From positions 1 through 64,000 of the forward strand of contig RPFO01001188.1 of NCBI GenBank assembly GCA_009746045.1: a DNA stretch of 64,000 nucleotides, in the 5' to 3' direction. The position numbers and the translations under genes were made by a program. A model generated the notes under the pieces. The model made no database searches. It was not told the DNA's origin and worked only from the letters and a program-made list of their open reading frames with translations. The stretch comes from Mesostigma viride (Eukaryota; Streptophyta; Mesostigmatophyceae; Mesostigmatales; Mesostigmataceae). Every line of letters begins with the position of its first letter. Positions within the stretch are counted from its first letter, which is position 1. Positions 51,818 through 64,000 of this stretch are shown here, piece by piece.

Positions 51818-52635
51818 AGCGCCGCGCCGATTCGGCCCGAAAGGGAGGCGCAGCCCGTTCCACCCCTCTTTTCGCCTTCTTCACCCCCTTTTTTGACCCC
51901 CGACAACCCCCTTCCCGACCCCTGAAAAAGGCCTGTTCCGGTGTTCCGGCCCACCCCCCCTGGGCCGGTATCATTCTGAAAAAAAAATTTTCCTGGGACC
52001 GAAATCCTTCGTTTTGGACTTAGCCGTTTTCGGCCTCTCCTCTTCCCCTTTCTCTCCCTCCCTCTCCTTTCTCTCTCCCTCTCCTTTCTCTCTCCTCTCC
52101 CTCTTTCTTCTCCCCTCTCTTCCCGTCCCCATATATCCAGGGCATAGGGTTCTATCTATTTTTTCCTAATAAATCACTTTTCTAGATGATACCGGCACGC
52201 CATCCCGGAAATAGGATATATGAGACGGTGTCCTATTCACGCCCCACGGTTAAATAGGACGAATAGCCGCTTATATATACCGTTCCTATTCCCGGAGGGG
52301 GCGTGCTGGTATCATATAAAAAAGTGATTTATTAGGAAAAAAATAGATAGACCCCTATACCCTGGATATATAAGGACGGGAAGGGAGAGGAGAGAGAGGG
52401 AGAGGGAAGAGGGAAGAGAGAGGAGGAGGCCGAAATCGGCTAAGTCCAAAACGAAGGATTTTGGTCCCAGAAAATTTTTTTTTTCAGATGATACCGGCCC
52501 AGGGGGGGGGAGCCGGAACACCGGAACAGGGCCTTTTTGGGGGTCGGGAAGGGGGTTTTCGGGGGTCAAAAAAGGGGTTAAGAGGGCGGAAAGGGGAGGT
52601 GGAACGGAGGGTACACCCGTCTCTGGCGCGGCGCT
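51818..52635. mobile_element. Fold-back element, complete copy 2
   Basis: 818 bp, AGCGCCGCGCC to GGCGCGGCGCT, with the same order of internal blocks as copy 1 and the same central inverted repeat (AAATCACTTTTCTAGATGAT ... AAAAAAGTGATTTATTAGG). Both ends are followed outward by a GGATACTYGG / CCRAGTATCC motif and a CCAAT core. The preceding 51455-51817 region contains AATAAAAG, a likely polyadenylation signal for the 50305 gene, and one ATTGGTGGATACT motif. Confidence 0.7.
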
Positions 52636-53035
52636 TGGAGTATCCACCAATAGGATACGAGCGAGCGTCCGATCGGATCGGTTGGCGCGGCGCGCGGCGT
52701 ATTGGGTCGGGTCTACTAACGCTTCCTCATGATCTTGGAATCAAACAATCTGTCGACATCTCTCCTGTACTTGTCCGATAGTTTTGTGAGCGCTCTCGTG
52801 TAGGCCACGTTGTTGGTGTACCGTTTCACGGCCTCCGTCTCCCTGTATATGCCCCGGATCAGGCGGTTGAATGATGCTGCAAGGTTGCGTATCTCGCGCT
52901 CGCGGCCTGCGGAGGTGGATTTGGTGGGCATTGTGTTTCTGATAAGATCGCGGGAGATTATTTTCTCGACGCGGCGCTCGGAGTATCCACCAATAGGATA
53001 CGAGCGAGCGTCCGATCGGATCGGTCGGCGCGGCG
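52635..53035. repeat. 55-bp direct repeats flanking the 71-residue gene
   Basis: GGAGTATCCACCAATAGGAT, then ACGAGCGAGCGTCCGATCGG, then ATCGGT occurs at about 52636-52683 and again at about 52979-53026, each bordered by GGCGCGGCGC. The second copy lies 120 bp upstream of the EsV-1-7 gene start. Each contains one CCAAT box. Confidence 0.75.
52716..52931 (-). CDS. Small basic helical protein, 71 residues
   Basis: From ATG 52931: MPTKSTSAGREREIRNLAAS, FNRLIRGIYRETEAVKRY, then TRALTKLSDKYRRDVDRLFD and a basic end (SKIMRKR). It is predicted all-helical with alternating charges, and could bind DNA or form a coiled coil. No family is recognised. Lower GC than the surroundings and a clean start/stop between the two direct repeats argue that it is a gene with its own promoter. 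Confidence 0.5.
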   Translation of the reverse strand: MPTKSTSAGREREIRNLAASFNRLIRGIYRETEAVKRYTNNVAYTRALTKLSDKYRRDVDRLFDSKIMRKR

Positions 53036-53146
53036 CCGGACGACACGTTCGCTCCGCCGGGCCGATAAATTTTCGCGGAGAGGGTCGACGGAGACGAGGA
53101 GACCTCGGACCGCGCGGGACGCGATCGCGCGCGGCGGACGTCCGGG

Positions 53147-54754
53147 ATGTCGGCGAAGAAACGGGGGATGTGCGAGGAAGGGGACTGCACGACGTGGGCT
53201 ACCTACGGCCTCGCGGGGGATCGACGAGCGACCCGATGCGCTAAACACAAGTCGCCCGGCATGATCGACATCGTGAACCGCCGATGCGTCGAAGAGGGAT
53301 GCGAACGACAGCCGTCGTACGGCCACGTGGGTGATCGACGTCCGTCCCGATGCGCTAAACACAAGGCTCCCGGAATGATCAACGTCGTGTCCAAGCGATG
53401 TACGGAATTGGGGTGCCTGAGAATTCCGGTGTACGGACTCGCCGGGGATAGACGAGCGTCTCGGTGCGCCGTACACAAAACGCCCGACATGCTTAACGTC
53501 GTGTCCAGACGATGCGAGGAGCCGGGATGCAATACAATACCCGCGTACGGCCGCGTGGGCGATAGGCGTCCGATTAGGTGCGCCGTACACAAAACGCCGG
53601 GCATGTTCGACATAAAGAACAAACGATGTGAGGAGCCGGGATGCGATACACTACCCACGTACGGCCGCGTGGGCGATAGGCGTCCGATTAGGTGCGCCGT
53701 ACACAAAACGCCGGGCATGTTCGACATAAAGAACAAACGATGCACTGAGCCGGGGTGCGATCGACAACCAGTCTACGGCCACGCTGGCGACCAACGTCCA
53801 TCTCGGTGCGCCGTACACAAAACGCCGGGCATGTTCGACATAATGAACAAACGGTGCGAGGAGCCGGGATGCGGCCGGCACCCGTCGTACGGCTACGCTG
53901 GCGACCAACGTCCATCTCGGTGCGCCGTACACAGAACGCCCGACACGGTCAACGTCGTGTCCAGACGATGCACTGAGCCGGGGTGCGGCGTCTTCGCGTG
54001 GTACGGCTTGCCCGGTCACTCCGCGAGTCGATGCGCGTCCCATAAGCGCAGGGGGGATGTCAGATACCCCCGCATGCGGTGCTCCGAGTGTAATGAGCTC
54101 GGGACCCACGACCTGGAGGGCGTCCGTTATTGCGAGTGTCACGCCCCCGCGGACAGTCGTAATGTCGCGCTCCATCCGTGCAGCGTATGCGGCCTGGACG
54201 ACATCCTCGACGCGTCGGGCCGCTGTCCCACGTGCGACCCGGACCGCGCCGCCAAAATTGCCAGACGACACGAGATGCAGGTCAAGGCGTTCCTGGACGC
54301 GGAGATCGCGGCGGGGTCCTTGCCCCCCTACGAGACGCACGACCGCATGATCGACGGCGGCGCGTGCGTCCGCGTCCGTCCGGATTTCGTGTGGGACGCG
54401 GGGACCCACGTGCTGGTGCTCGAGGTGGACGAGCACCAGCACATGCATTATGCTTGCGAGTGCGAGCAGACCAGGATGGTGAACGTGGGCCAGGCGATGG
54501 GCATGCCGACGCTGTTCATTCGATACAACCCCGACGGCTTCCGCGTCGACGACGGGGGGCGCGCGCGGAACCGGTCGGTGTCGCTCCTAAAGCGCATGGA
54601 GACGCTGAAGTCGTACCTCCGATGGTGCGCGAGGCCCGAGTCCTGCCCCGGCAGCCACGGGGCGTTCGTCCGGGCCGTGTACCTGTACTATGACGGATGG
54701 ACGGAAACGTCCCCCGAGTGGCGCACCATCGTCCCGTTGGTCGCGGACGCGTAA
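53147..54754 (+). CDS. EsV-1-7 repeat protein with C-terminal PD-(D/E)XK-like nuclease
   Basis: Intact 535 residues from ATG 53147. The N-terminal 270 residues hold eight EsV-1-7 repeats with spacing C-x4-C-x16-C-x2-H, for example CTELGCLRIPVYGLAGDRRA followed by SRCAVH; the eighth is shortened by one. Each is joined by a KTPGMFDIKNKR-type linker. Four further CxxC pairs follow (MRCSECN, HPCSVC, CPTC). The C-terminal 160 residues contain RPDFVWDAGTHVLVLEVDEH near 411 and CECEQTRM, an arrangement like the restriction-type nuclease fold found attached to such repeats in giant viruses. The EsV-1-7 motif is known from Ectocarpus virus EsV-1 and the brown-algal IMM gene. It is presumably a nuclear DNA-binding or DNA-cutting protein. 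The left-arm copy is broken, so this is probably the functional one. Confidence 0.8.
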   Translation: MSAKKRGMCEEGDCTTWATYGLAGDRRATRCAKHKSPGMIDIVNRRCVEEGCERQPSYGHVGDRRPSRCAKHKAPGMINVVSKRCTELGCLRIPVYGLAGDRRASRCAVHKTPDMLNVVSRRCEEPGCNTIPAYGRVGDRRPIRCAVHKTPGMFDIKNKRCEEPGCDTLPTYGRVGDRRPIRCAVHKTPGMFDIKNKRCTEPGCDRQPVYGHAGDQRPSRCAVHKTPGMFDIMNKRCEEPGCGRHPSYGYAGDQRPSRCAVHRTPDTVNVVSRRCTEPGCGVFAWYGLPGHSASRCASHKRRGDVRYPRMRCSECNELGTHDLEGVRYCECHAPADSRNVALHPCSVCGLDDILDASGRCPTCDPDRAAKIARRHEMQVKAFLDAEIAAGSLPPYETHDRMIDGGACVRVRPDFVWDAGTHVLVLEVDEHQHMHYACECEQTRMVNVGQAMGMPTLFIRYNPDGFRVDDGGRARNRSVSLLKRMETLKSYLRWCARPESCPGSHGAFVRAVYLYYDGWTETSPEWRTIVPLVADA

Positions 54755-54881
54755 TAGACTGCTTTATAACAACGGTTCATAATAGAAACATGATATCGTT
54801 ACACCTAACCGACTCTCCTAGATAAATGATTAGTAGATAGAACCCCATTAAAGATTTACACATGACACAGTAGGATCATCG

Positions 54882-55186
54882 CACGTGGCACCGTCGATGA
54901 CCGACACGTGGCACCGTCGATGACCGACACGTGGCACCGTCGATGACCGACACGTGGCACCGTCGATGACCGACACGTGGCACCGTCGATGACCGACACG
55001 TGGCACCGTCGATGACCGACACGTGGCACCGTCGATGACTGACACGTGGCACCGGTGATGACTGACACGTGGCACCGTCGATGACTGACACGTGGCACGT
55101 CGATGACTGACACGTGGCACCGTCGATGACCGACACGTGGCACCGTCGATGACTGACACGTGACACCGTCGATGACTGACACGTGG
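54882..55186. repeat. 24-bp CACGTG array (right copy)
   Basis: Mirror of the left copy, with about 13 units of GTCGATGACCGACACGTGGC plus ACC. It is placed 860 bp upstream of the 56047 gene and 130 bp downstream of the nuclease gene's stop. Each unit carries a CACGTG palindrome. Confidence 0.85.
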
Positions 55187-56046
55187 CAGATGACTCGCGC
55201 GATGGCTGGGACACGTATGGCGTAGTACAAACTAGTACAACATGGGTTTCCGTACTTCAAACTTACGTCACTGGCCAGTTGGGTAGTACAAACTAGTACA
55301 ACGTGGGTTTCCGTACTTCAAACGTACGTCGGCTAGTTTGGAGTACTTTGAAGTAGATCCGTAGCGTCTGAAGTAAAATTCCATGTACGCCCCGTTAATT
55401 CCCCGCGCCCCGCGCAGGCTGGTCACGTTGGTGGACGGTACGACGTGGTACGCTTAGTTCCCGTGCCCGCCGTACCACGCATGTAGTATCGACGCCCCAC
55501 GACGCGTCGCACGCGCCCTAGGCCCTCGGACTGCCCGCCGAGGCCAAGGACTTGGGCGATTTCGACTCGAAAAGGCCTAGAGACAAAAAGGTGCGCGACG
55601 ACAGGCGATATCACTGTACCAGGACGCATGTATAGTACATTTCGTGCCATGTGGCGACGGCACAATAGACGAGATGCGCGAAGCTCGCCAGTGCAGCAAA
55701 TGGATATCTAACGAAAGCGATGGTCGCCTGGCACGAAGAAGGGGCACACGAATCGGATATTTAACGATATTTATCGATCTATAGATGCATGCGATCCGGG
55801 GCATCGCCCTAAACGCGTAGATACTAAATTTTGAGGTCTAAAAAGCGAGCAGCGTTCGGCATTGTTGTCTGTCAACCGATGCATTTCCAGGTCATTTAGG
55901 GAAATGCCAGCGGACAGGAGACGGTTAGGACGTAACGCCAGCGTCTGGAACGCGTTTATATTGCGTCGACGTCTTCCCACGCATTGCCATCGTCTCCCCT
56001 TTCCATTTTCGTCGACGAAACTCACGCAATATCCGACGACGACGCC

Positions 56047-56589
56047 ATGAATCCCAGGCCCACCAACGCAGGGGCCGAGGCGATGGCGATGGTTGAAAGC
56101 TTGCACGTCGCGTGCAGCCAGCTCGCGAATCGACTGCGCGATGCCAGGACGTCGCTGAGGCGCGTCTGTCGCGAGCATGGCGAATTCGAACAGCGTCTGA
56201 GCGACGTCGACAACGAATCCCCCGTTCGCGCGATCCACGACGCGTGCCTCGGCCCCGTGACAGAGGATGGCGGACGCGTCCTGCTGTTTCACATCACGTG
56301 GGACAGCGGCGAACAGGAGCTCGTCGAGGTGACCAGTCTGAACACGGGCTGCGACGATGCGGTCAAGGCGATGGCTGCCACGTTTTCGTCTACCCGCAAC
56401 CTACCAGCGGGAGGGCACGTTCCCGTGACGCGAGAGGAAATGCTGGAGCTGTGGTCAATGCACCTTCGTTTGCACGGGGTGATGGAGGCCGTCTGCCCTC
56501 CTCCCATAATTGGCCACGGGACGATGCAGGGAATGTTGTTTAACCCCAGCACCCCCCTGGATTTCAATGCCATGTTTGCTGGCTGGTGA
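56047..56589 (+). CDS. Hypothetical 180-residue protein (right copy)
   Basis: From ATG 56047 (the frame is open a further 21 codons upstream but only from a TTG). Residues 1-60 are helical with regular leucine/arginine spacing (LANRLRDARTSLRRVCREHG). Residues 75-110 look like beta strands (ACLGPVTEDGGRVLLFHITW), and the C-terminus ends STPLDFNAMFAGW. The sequence is identical, as far as I can compare, to the copy at 44755-45297. I do not recognise the family. Upstream lies a TATA-like TTTATATTGC at 55955-55964. Confidence 0.5.
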   Translation: MNPRPTNAGAEAMAMVESLHVACSQLANRLRDARTSLRRVCREHGEFEQRLSDVDNESPVRAIHDACLGPVTEDGGRVLLFHITWDSGEQELVEVTSLNTGCDDAVKAMAATFSSTRNLPAGGHVPVTREEMLELWSMHLRLHGVMEAVCPPPIIGHGTMQGMLFNPSTPLDFNAMFAGW

Positions 56590-56772
56590 CATAAGTGGCT
56601 AATTGATAGCCATGATAATGACCTACCATGGCAATTGAATTAATAAAGGCATGATGTTCTCCATGACAATGAGTTCTCCATAGGTCCATTAGGAATTAGG
56701 GTAATTCATATTATTATTAATGTCTGCCTGGCCATTCCCCAGGAAAACGGGGTCACTCTGCAAAAATTTTGA

Positions 56773-57246
56773 GAGGACTTGATCACCTTTTTGGAATACT
56801 GGCCTGGGATGTGTTTTATCTTTTTCTGCCAGTTTTGCTGAGGTTTGTGCACGTGCAGTGTTGTACAGTGCTATCACCTCTGGGCCGGGGATATACACCT
56901 GCCTGCAGTCCTGCTGGGATTACCTCACCCCGCTTGGCATGCAGGACAGGTCTCATGTTTAGGGTTGTGCACATTTCATAACACCAGAGTGCCCTGTCAC
57001 AATAGACCCCTGAAGTAGCATCCTTGGAGGGATTTTTGGCTAGTAGGGTTTTGACAGATCTGATGGTTCTTTCAATGACCCCCTGACCCTCATGATCTTC
57101 CAGCCCAGCAATCTCTATTGCTTCACACCCTTCCAGGTCAGTCAGACAAGAAAATTGTTGATCAAGCAAAATTCTGTCAACTGGGTAGAATCTGGGTAAA
57201 GCAATCATGAGTGCAACACGTAGCTGCCCTGCAGACATGCCAGGTA
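56773..57246 (-). pseudogene. Retrotransposon integrase, C-terminal part
   Basis: Minus-strand reading from 57246: PGMSAGQLRVALMIALPRFY, then DRILLDQQFS (second catalytic Asp), then DHEGQGVIERTIRSVKTLL (the glutamate motif, G-x-x-ER), as in retroviral-type integrase cores. A frame change near 56850 leads to ALYNTARAQTSAKLAEKDK and QVLSKFLQSD, an integrase C-terminal strand-rich part. There the sequence runs into the right arm of the inverted repeat. The N-terminal half is at 60938-61350, on the far side of a transposon. No reverse transcriptase remains. Confidence 0.7.
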
Positions 57247-60200
57247 CACTAGGAAGTCAGGATTGAGAAAACTGAGAAACCCTGAGAAAAATTGAGAAAA
57301 ACCTGAGAAGAGCCGAGAAAAACTGAGAAGTAACTGAGAAGAGCTGAGAAGTAACTGAGAAGAGCTGAGAAAAACTGAGAATCACCTGAGAAAAGGGGGT
57401 GAGAAAAATTGAGAAGAGCTGAGAAGAAATTGAGAATTTGAAAATCTGAGAAAAGTGAGACTTCACTCGGACTGAGAAAAGTGAGAAATCACGAGAACTG
57501 AGAAAAATGAAAAACCACAAGAGAGTGAAAAACAGATTATGAGAGCAGCAAGCACTGCCAACATAATTTCAGCAAGGCAATCAAGGAAACAGTTTTTTTT
57601 TAATTAAAAAATAATTTATGTACGTATGAAAGCCGTCCTTTTGTGCATTGATTTCTTGACATGGCCCTGCCATAAACTCGTCTAATTCTCTAGCTTGCTG
57701 CAATTTTTTCAAAGAAGATGACTACAACTATGTTGCCATGGCTGTCTTTCACAAGGCCGCTTGCATAGCTTGATGCCCCGAATTGAAGATGTCGGTGCCG
57801 TTTGTATGCGCCACAAACTGAAAAGAATGCAAAACAAAAGCAGAACACAGGAATGGAAAATCAGCACGTGTAGAACACGATTCATGACCCAATACTCACT
57901 TTTATGGCAAAGCAGCCATACACATGAATCACACCATGCACCAGATGTCACACGAGCAAGCCACGACATTGTCGTCGGATCAGAAAGCAATAAACGTGAA
58001 AACGATAGCGGCCCAAATCTGAGATTCCGCCGAACACAGAAAATAAGAAGGCTCAGAAGCTACCAGCAAGGGATCGAACATAGGACCTTAGGCATGATTT
58101 CATGCAGCAAATGTGTAGAACACGATTTATGACCCAACAGTCACTCTTATGGCAAAGCAGCCCATACACATGAATCACACCATGCACCAGATGTCACACG
58201 AGCAAGCCACGACATTGTCGTCGGATCAGAAAGCAATAAACGTGAAAACGATAGCGGCCCAAATCTGAGATTCCGCGGAACACAGAAAATAAGAAAGCTC
58301 AGAAGCTACCAGCAAGGGATAGAACATAGGACCTTAGGCATGATTGCATGCAGCGAATGTGTAGAACACGATTTATGACCCAACACTCACTCTTATGGCA
58401 GAGCAACCCATACCCATGAATCACACCATGCCCCAGATGTCACACGAGCAAGCCACGACATGGTCGTCGGATAAGAAAGCAATAAACGTGAAAACGATAG
58501 CGGCCCAAATCTGAGATTCCGCGGAACACAGAAAATAAGAAAGCTCAGAAGCTACCAGCAAGGGATCGAACATAGGACCTTTGGCATGATTGCATGCAGC
58601 GAATGTGTAGAACACGATTTATGACCCAACACTCACTCTTATGGCAGAGCAACCCATACCCATGAATCACACCATGCCCCAGATGTCACACGAGCAAGCC
58701 ACGACATGGTCGTCGGATAAGAAAGCAATAAACGTGAAAACGATAGCGGCCCAAATCTGAGATTCCGCGGAACACAGAAAATAAGAAAGCTCAGAAGCTA
58801 CCAGCAAGGGATCGAACATAGGACCTTTGGCATGATTTCGCGGCTGTGTGAGTCTCCAGATCCGAAGGCATCTCACTTAATTAACGTTTCGAAACAGCCA
58901 AACTGCGAAAAACCTCTTACCGGAGGGAGTCGCCAATATCAAGGAGACAACCAGCGCAGGCCAGAAATCGGGAGAATCCGGACCATGGTAGCTCGAGCCT
59001 GCCGTTATCTTGTCCGCGTTTTCGAGTCGTGCAGGATTATGAATATGAATGGAGATGGAAATGTGTAGCCTTGTGCATTGAAATTATGGCTGGCTGACGT
59101 GTAGAGCGACGAGATGACCTAGACGGTGGGGCCGGAAACAGCTTGCTTGATTGTGTTTCTCGTGGGGAACGAGTCCAACGACTACTTTCTCTGGGCGGCA
59201 AACTGCGGCAAATTGAACGCAAGCCTCATCTTGAATTTTTGACCGTCGAAATGTAACGATCCGACGACTTCTGCAGTATGCCGCGTAATTTTCTGTTGCG
59301 GAAGAGCCGTTGGGCCGGTTCCCGACGCGGGCGACCAGTGGTTTGCATTAAGTTAACTTACCTGAAGTTCTCCAACAGAAATGACCCAAGCCGCATGATG
59401 GCACTCATCGACGGCCTCAGTCTATTGACGCGTCGGCCCGATTTTGGCGGCACCCAATTTGACCCCAACGGCACCTACCGACAAATACATACGTTTCATG
59501 CGCACCACGACCCCTTTGAGCTCTGCTATGGCGGTGGTGCTGTGGGGCCCGCATCAGACTGGGGGCCCTTATCTGCTATGGCGGTGCTGCCGTTGGGCCC
59601 GCATCAGACTGCAGGCCCTTTATGCTGGCGGGCCCTTAATGCATGTCACTTATTTATTCTTGTGCATACAAATATGAAGCAATGAAGTCCTATGTTCGAT
59701 TCCTTGCTGGTAGCTTCTAGGCTTTCTTACTTTCTGTGCTCCGCGGAATCTCAGATTTGGGCAGCTAGCGTTTTCACGTTTGTTGCTTTCTGACGACAAT
59801 GAAGCAATGAAGTCGTGTCCTCCGGATTTTTGCATTTGCACCGTGTGCGTTCTTGGACGTTTGGAAACATGCATGGCATATGGCTAATGTAATGACTGAC
59901 TAGCTAGACCGTTTCAGTGGTTTTTCATTTGCGGGTATTTCCTCGTAAATGGTGGGAAAGCGATCGCAGCAATGGTTCTCACCACTAGACACTCCCGGCC
60001 AGTGAAGCTCGAAAAACACGCCCTGATCAAGCAAGCTGTTTCCGGCCCCACTGTACAGGTCATCTTACAGTCGCTCTTTGCGTAAGCCAGCCATAATTTC
60101 AAGGAACAAGGCTACACATTTGCATACGCTTTTCTTGGTTATCGGTGTGCCTTTGTTTGAATGCAGGGGGGTCGCTGTGCCGACACAACGCGTTCAACGT

Positions 60201-60937
60201 GCTGGGCATCAAATGAGGGATCTGGGCGACCACCAGTGCGCGACTAGTGTCGCCACTTCTTTCCGGACCTGAGGGCGAGGCTGCAGCCGGAGCTGCAGAC
60301 GTACTGTCAGGGCTTAGCGCAGCCGCCAGGCTGCGTTGCGTCGAGGAGCGTTTGCTCGTCATATATTGCGCAATAGCTTCGGAAAAGTATATCAGCGTGT
60401 GCGTCTTAGAAAGACGAAGTGATTGTGATATTCACAGCCGAATTGGGTGCCCGAACGTGAAAGTTATGAGCTCCGCTGTCAGCCATGGCTACCTCGTGGC
60501 TCGTGGCTTGGATGGTACATTGGCTATATTGTATGATAACCCTATATTTTTCACATTCCATCTCTACCATGCTCACCGCTTGCAATGTGATGCGTTTGTA
60601 TCAAGTGTGTGAATCTCCTCGTTCTCAGTCCTTGTGGTTTTTTCTGCTTTCTCAGTTCTTGTGGTTTTCTCAGTTGCGGCGTTGGACTTGTTTGAGAAAA
60701 TTGAGAATGATTCTCAATTCTTCTCAGCACTTCTCAGGCCATTTCTCAGGTTTCGTGAAAATTTTCTCAAAAACTGAGACCAATCTGAGAATTTTCTCAG
60801 TTCTTCTCAATCGTCCTGAGAAAAACTGAGATTTTTCTCAGTTCTTCTCAATTTGCTGAGAAAATTCTCAGAAAAACGCCCAAATTGAGAAAAACTGAGA
60901 AAAAAGTGAGAAATTTCTCAACCCCCTCTTCCTAGTG
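57247..60937. mobile_element. 3.7 kb DNA transposon inserted at TA
   Basis: Ends are inverted: CACTAGGAAG at 57247 and CTTCCTAGTG ending at 60937, flanked on both sides by TA. Deleting the element and one TA restores the integrase reading frame exactly. Both ends continue into 250-300 bp of degenerate TGAGAAAAACTGAGAA (or TTCTCAGTT) repeats, forming long inverted sub-terminal arrays. Inside, sequence near 59120-59165 is an inverted copy of that near 60020-60070. No transposase ORF is visible, so it is non-autonomous. Confidence 0.8.
57868..58835. repeat. Four tandem units of about 245 bp with tRNA-like box B
   Basis: Units start near 57868, 58110, 58358 and 58601 with TAGAACACGATTTATGACCC. 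On the minus strand each contains ATGTTCGATCCCTTGCTGG, whose GTTCGATCC core fits the RNA polymerase III box B consensus. A further inverted copy lies at about 59688-59800. They may be remnants of a tRNA-derived SINE amplified inside the transposon. Confidence 0.75.
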
Positions 60938-63999
<3,062 letters not shown>

Positions 64000-64000
64000 C

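Larger units (their letters stand above)
53669..56772. repeat. Right arm of large inverted repeat
   Basis: Reverse complement of 44572-47672. It carries the 3' part of the EsV-1-7/nuclease gene, the CACGTG array at 54882-55186, the 70-bp direct repeats near 55214-55330 and the 180-residue gene. The boundary at 56772 falls inside the integrase reading frame of the retrotransposon to the right. 54755-56046 has no supportable gene other than these repeats. Confidence 0.92.

Noticed and set aside
44572..56772. Inverted arms as LTRs or as terminal repeats of a retroelement
   Set aside because: They are inverted, not direct, contain protein-coding genes and have no primer-binding site or polypurine tract.

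Overview
The window looks like eukaryotic nuclear DNA, probably from a microalga or related protist, carrying a GC-rich endogenous large DNA virus that was later broken up by transposable elements. The host assignment is an inference from spliceosomal-type introns, LTR retrotransposons, long microsatellites and minisatellites, and giant-virus-type genes. The repeat style recalls prasinophyte green algae, but nothing here proves a species.

Layout. 1-2101: 5' end of a minus-strand Ty1/copia-like retrotransposon, whose 5' LTR abuts a truncated viral gene. 2102-7417: compact viral genes, many frameshifted: a conserved GQxLxY-family gene, a DUF3179 protein, a small membrane protein, a SLATT protein, a PduO-type cobalamin adenosyltransferase, a PrimPol-like primase, and the 3' half of an mRNA-capping-enzyme-like gene. 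7418-16558: a 9.1 kb low-complexity insertion with matching terminal inverted repeats that splits that gene. 16559-39800: the viral block resumes with the 5' half of the split gene, conserved small giant-virus proteins, membrane proteins, several large fibre/adhesin-like proteins (ConA/LamG-like and bacterial Ig-like repeats), an adenosylcobalamin-dependent (class II) ribonucleotide reductase with two introns, and a D6/D11-type SF2 helicase. 39800-44571: small genes, fold-back elements and tandem repeats. 44572-56772: a large inverted repeat with arms of about 3.1 kb. Each arm holds a copy of a 180-aa gene and an EsV-1-7/nuclease gene; the 6 kb centre holds a SET-domain gene and an intron-bearing paralogue of its C-terminal domain. 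56773-64000: a minus-strand retrotransposon (Gag and integrase) whose integrase is split at a TA by a 3.7 kb DNA transposon.

How it fits together. The most notable combination is a class II ribonucleotide reductase with all five expected cysteines plus a cob(I)alamin adenosyltransferase that could supply its cofactor. This amounts to a cobalamin-dependent dNTP supply module next to a PrimPol-like primase and a viral-type helicase. The Ig/ConA proteins look like virion fibres or host-attachment proteins. Many genes carry single frame changes, several in homopolymer runs. These may be decay of an integrated virus or long-read consensus errors, and sequence alone cannot decide.
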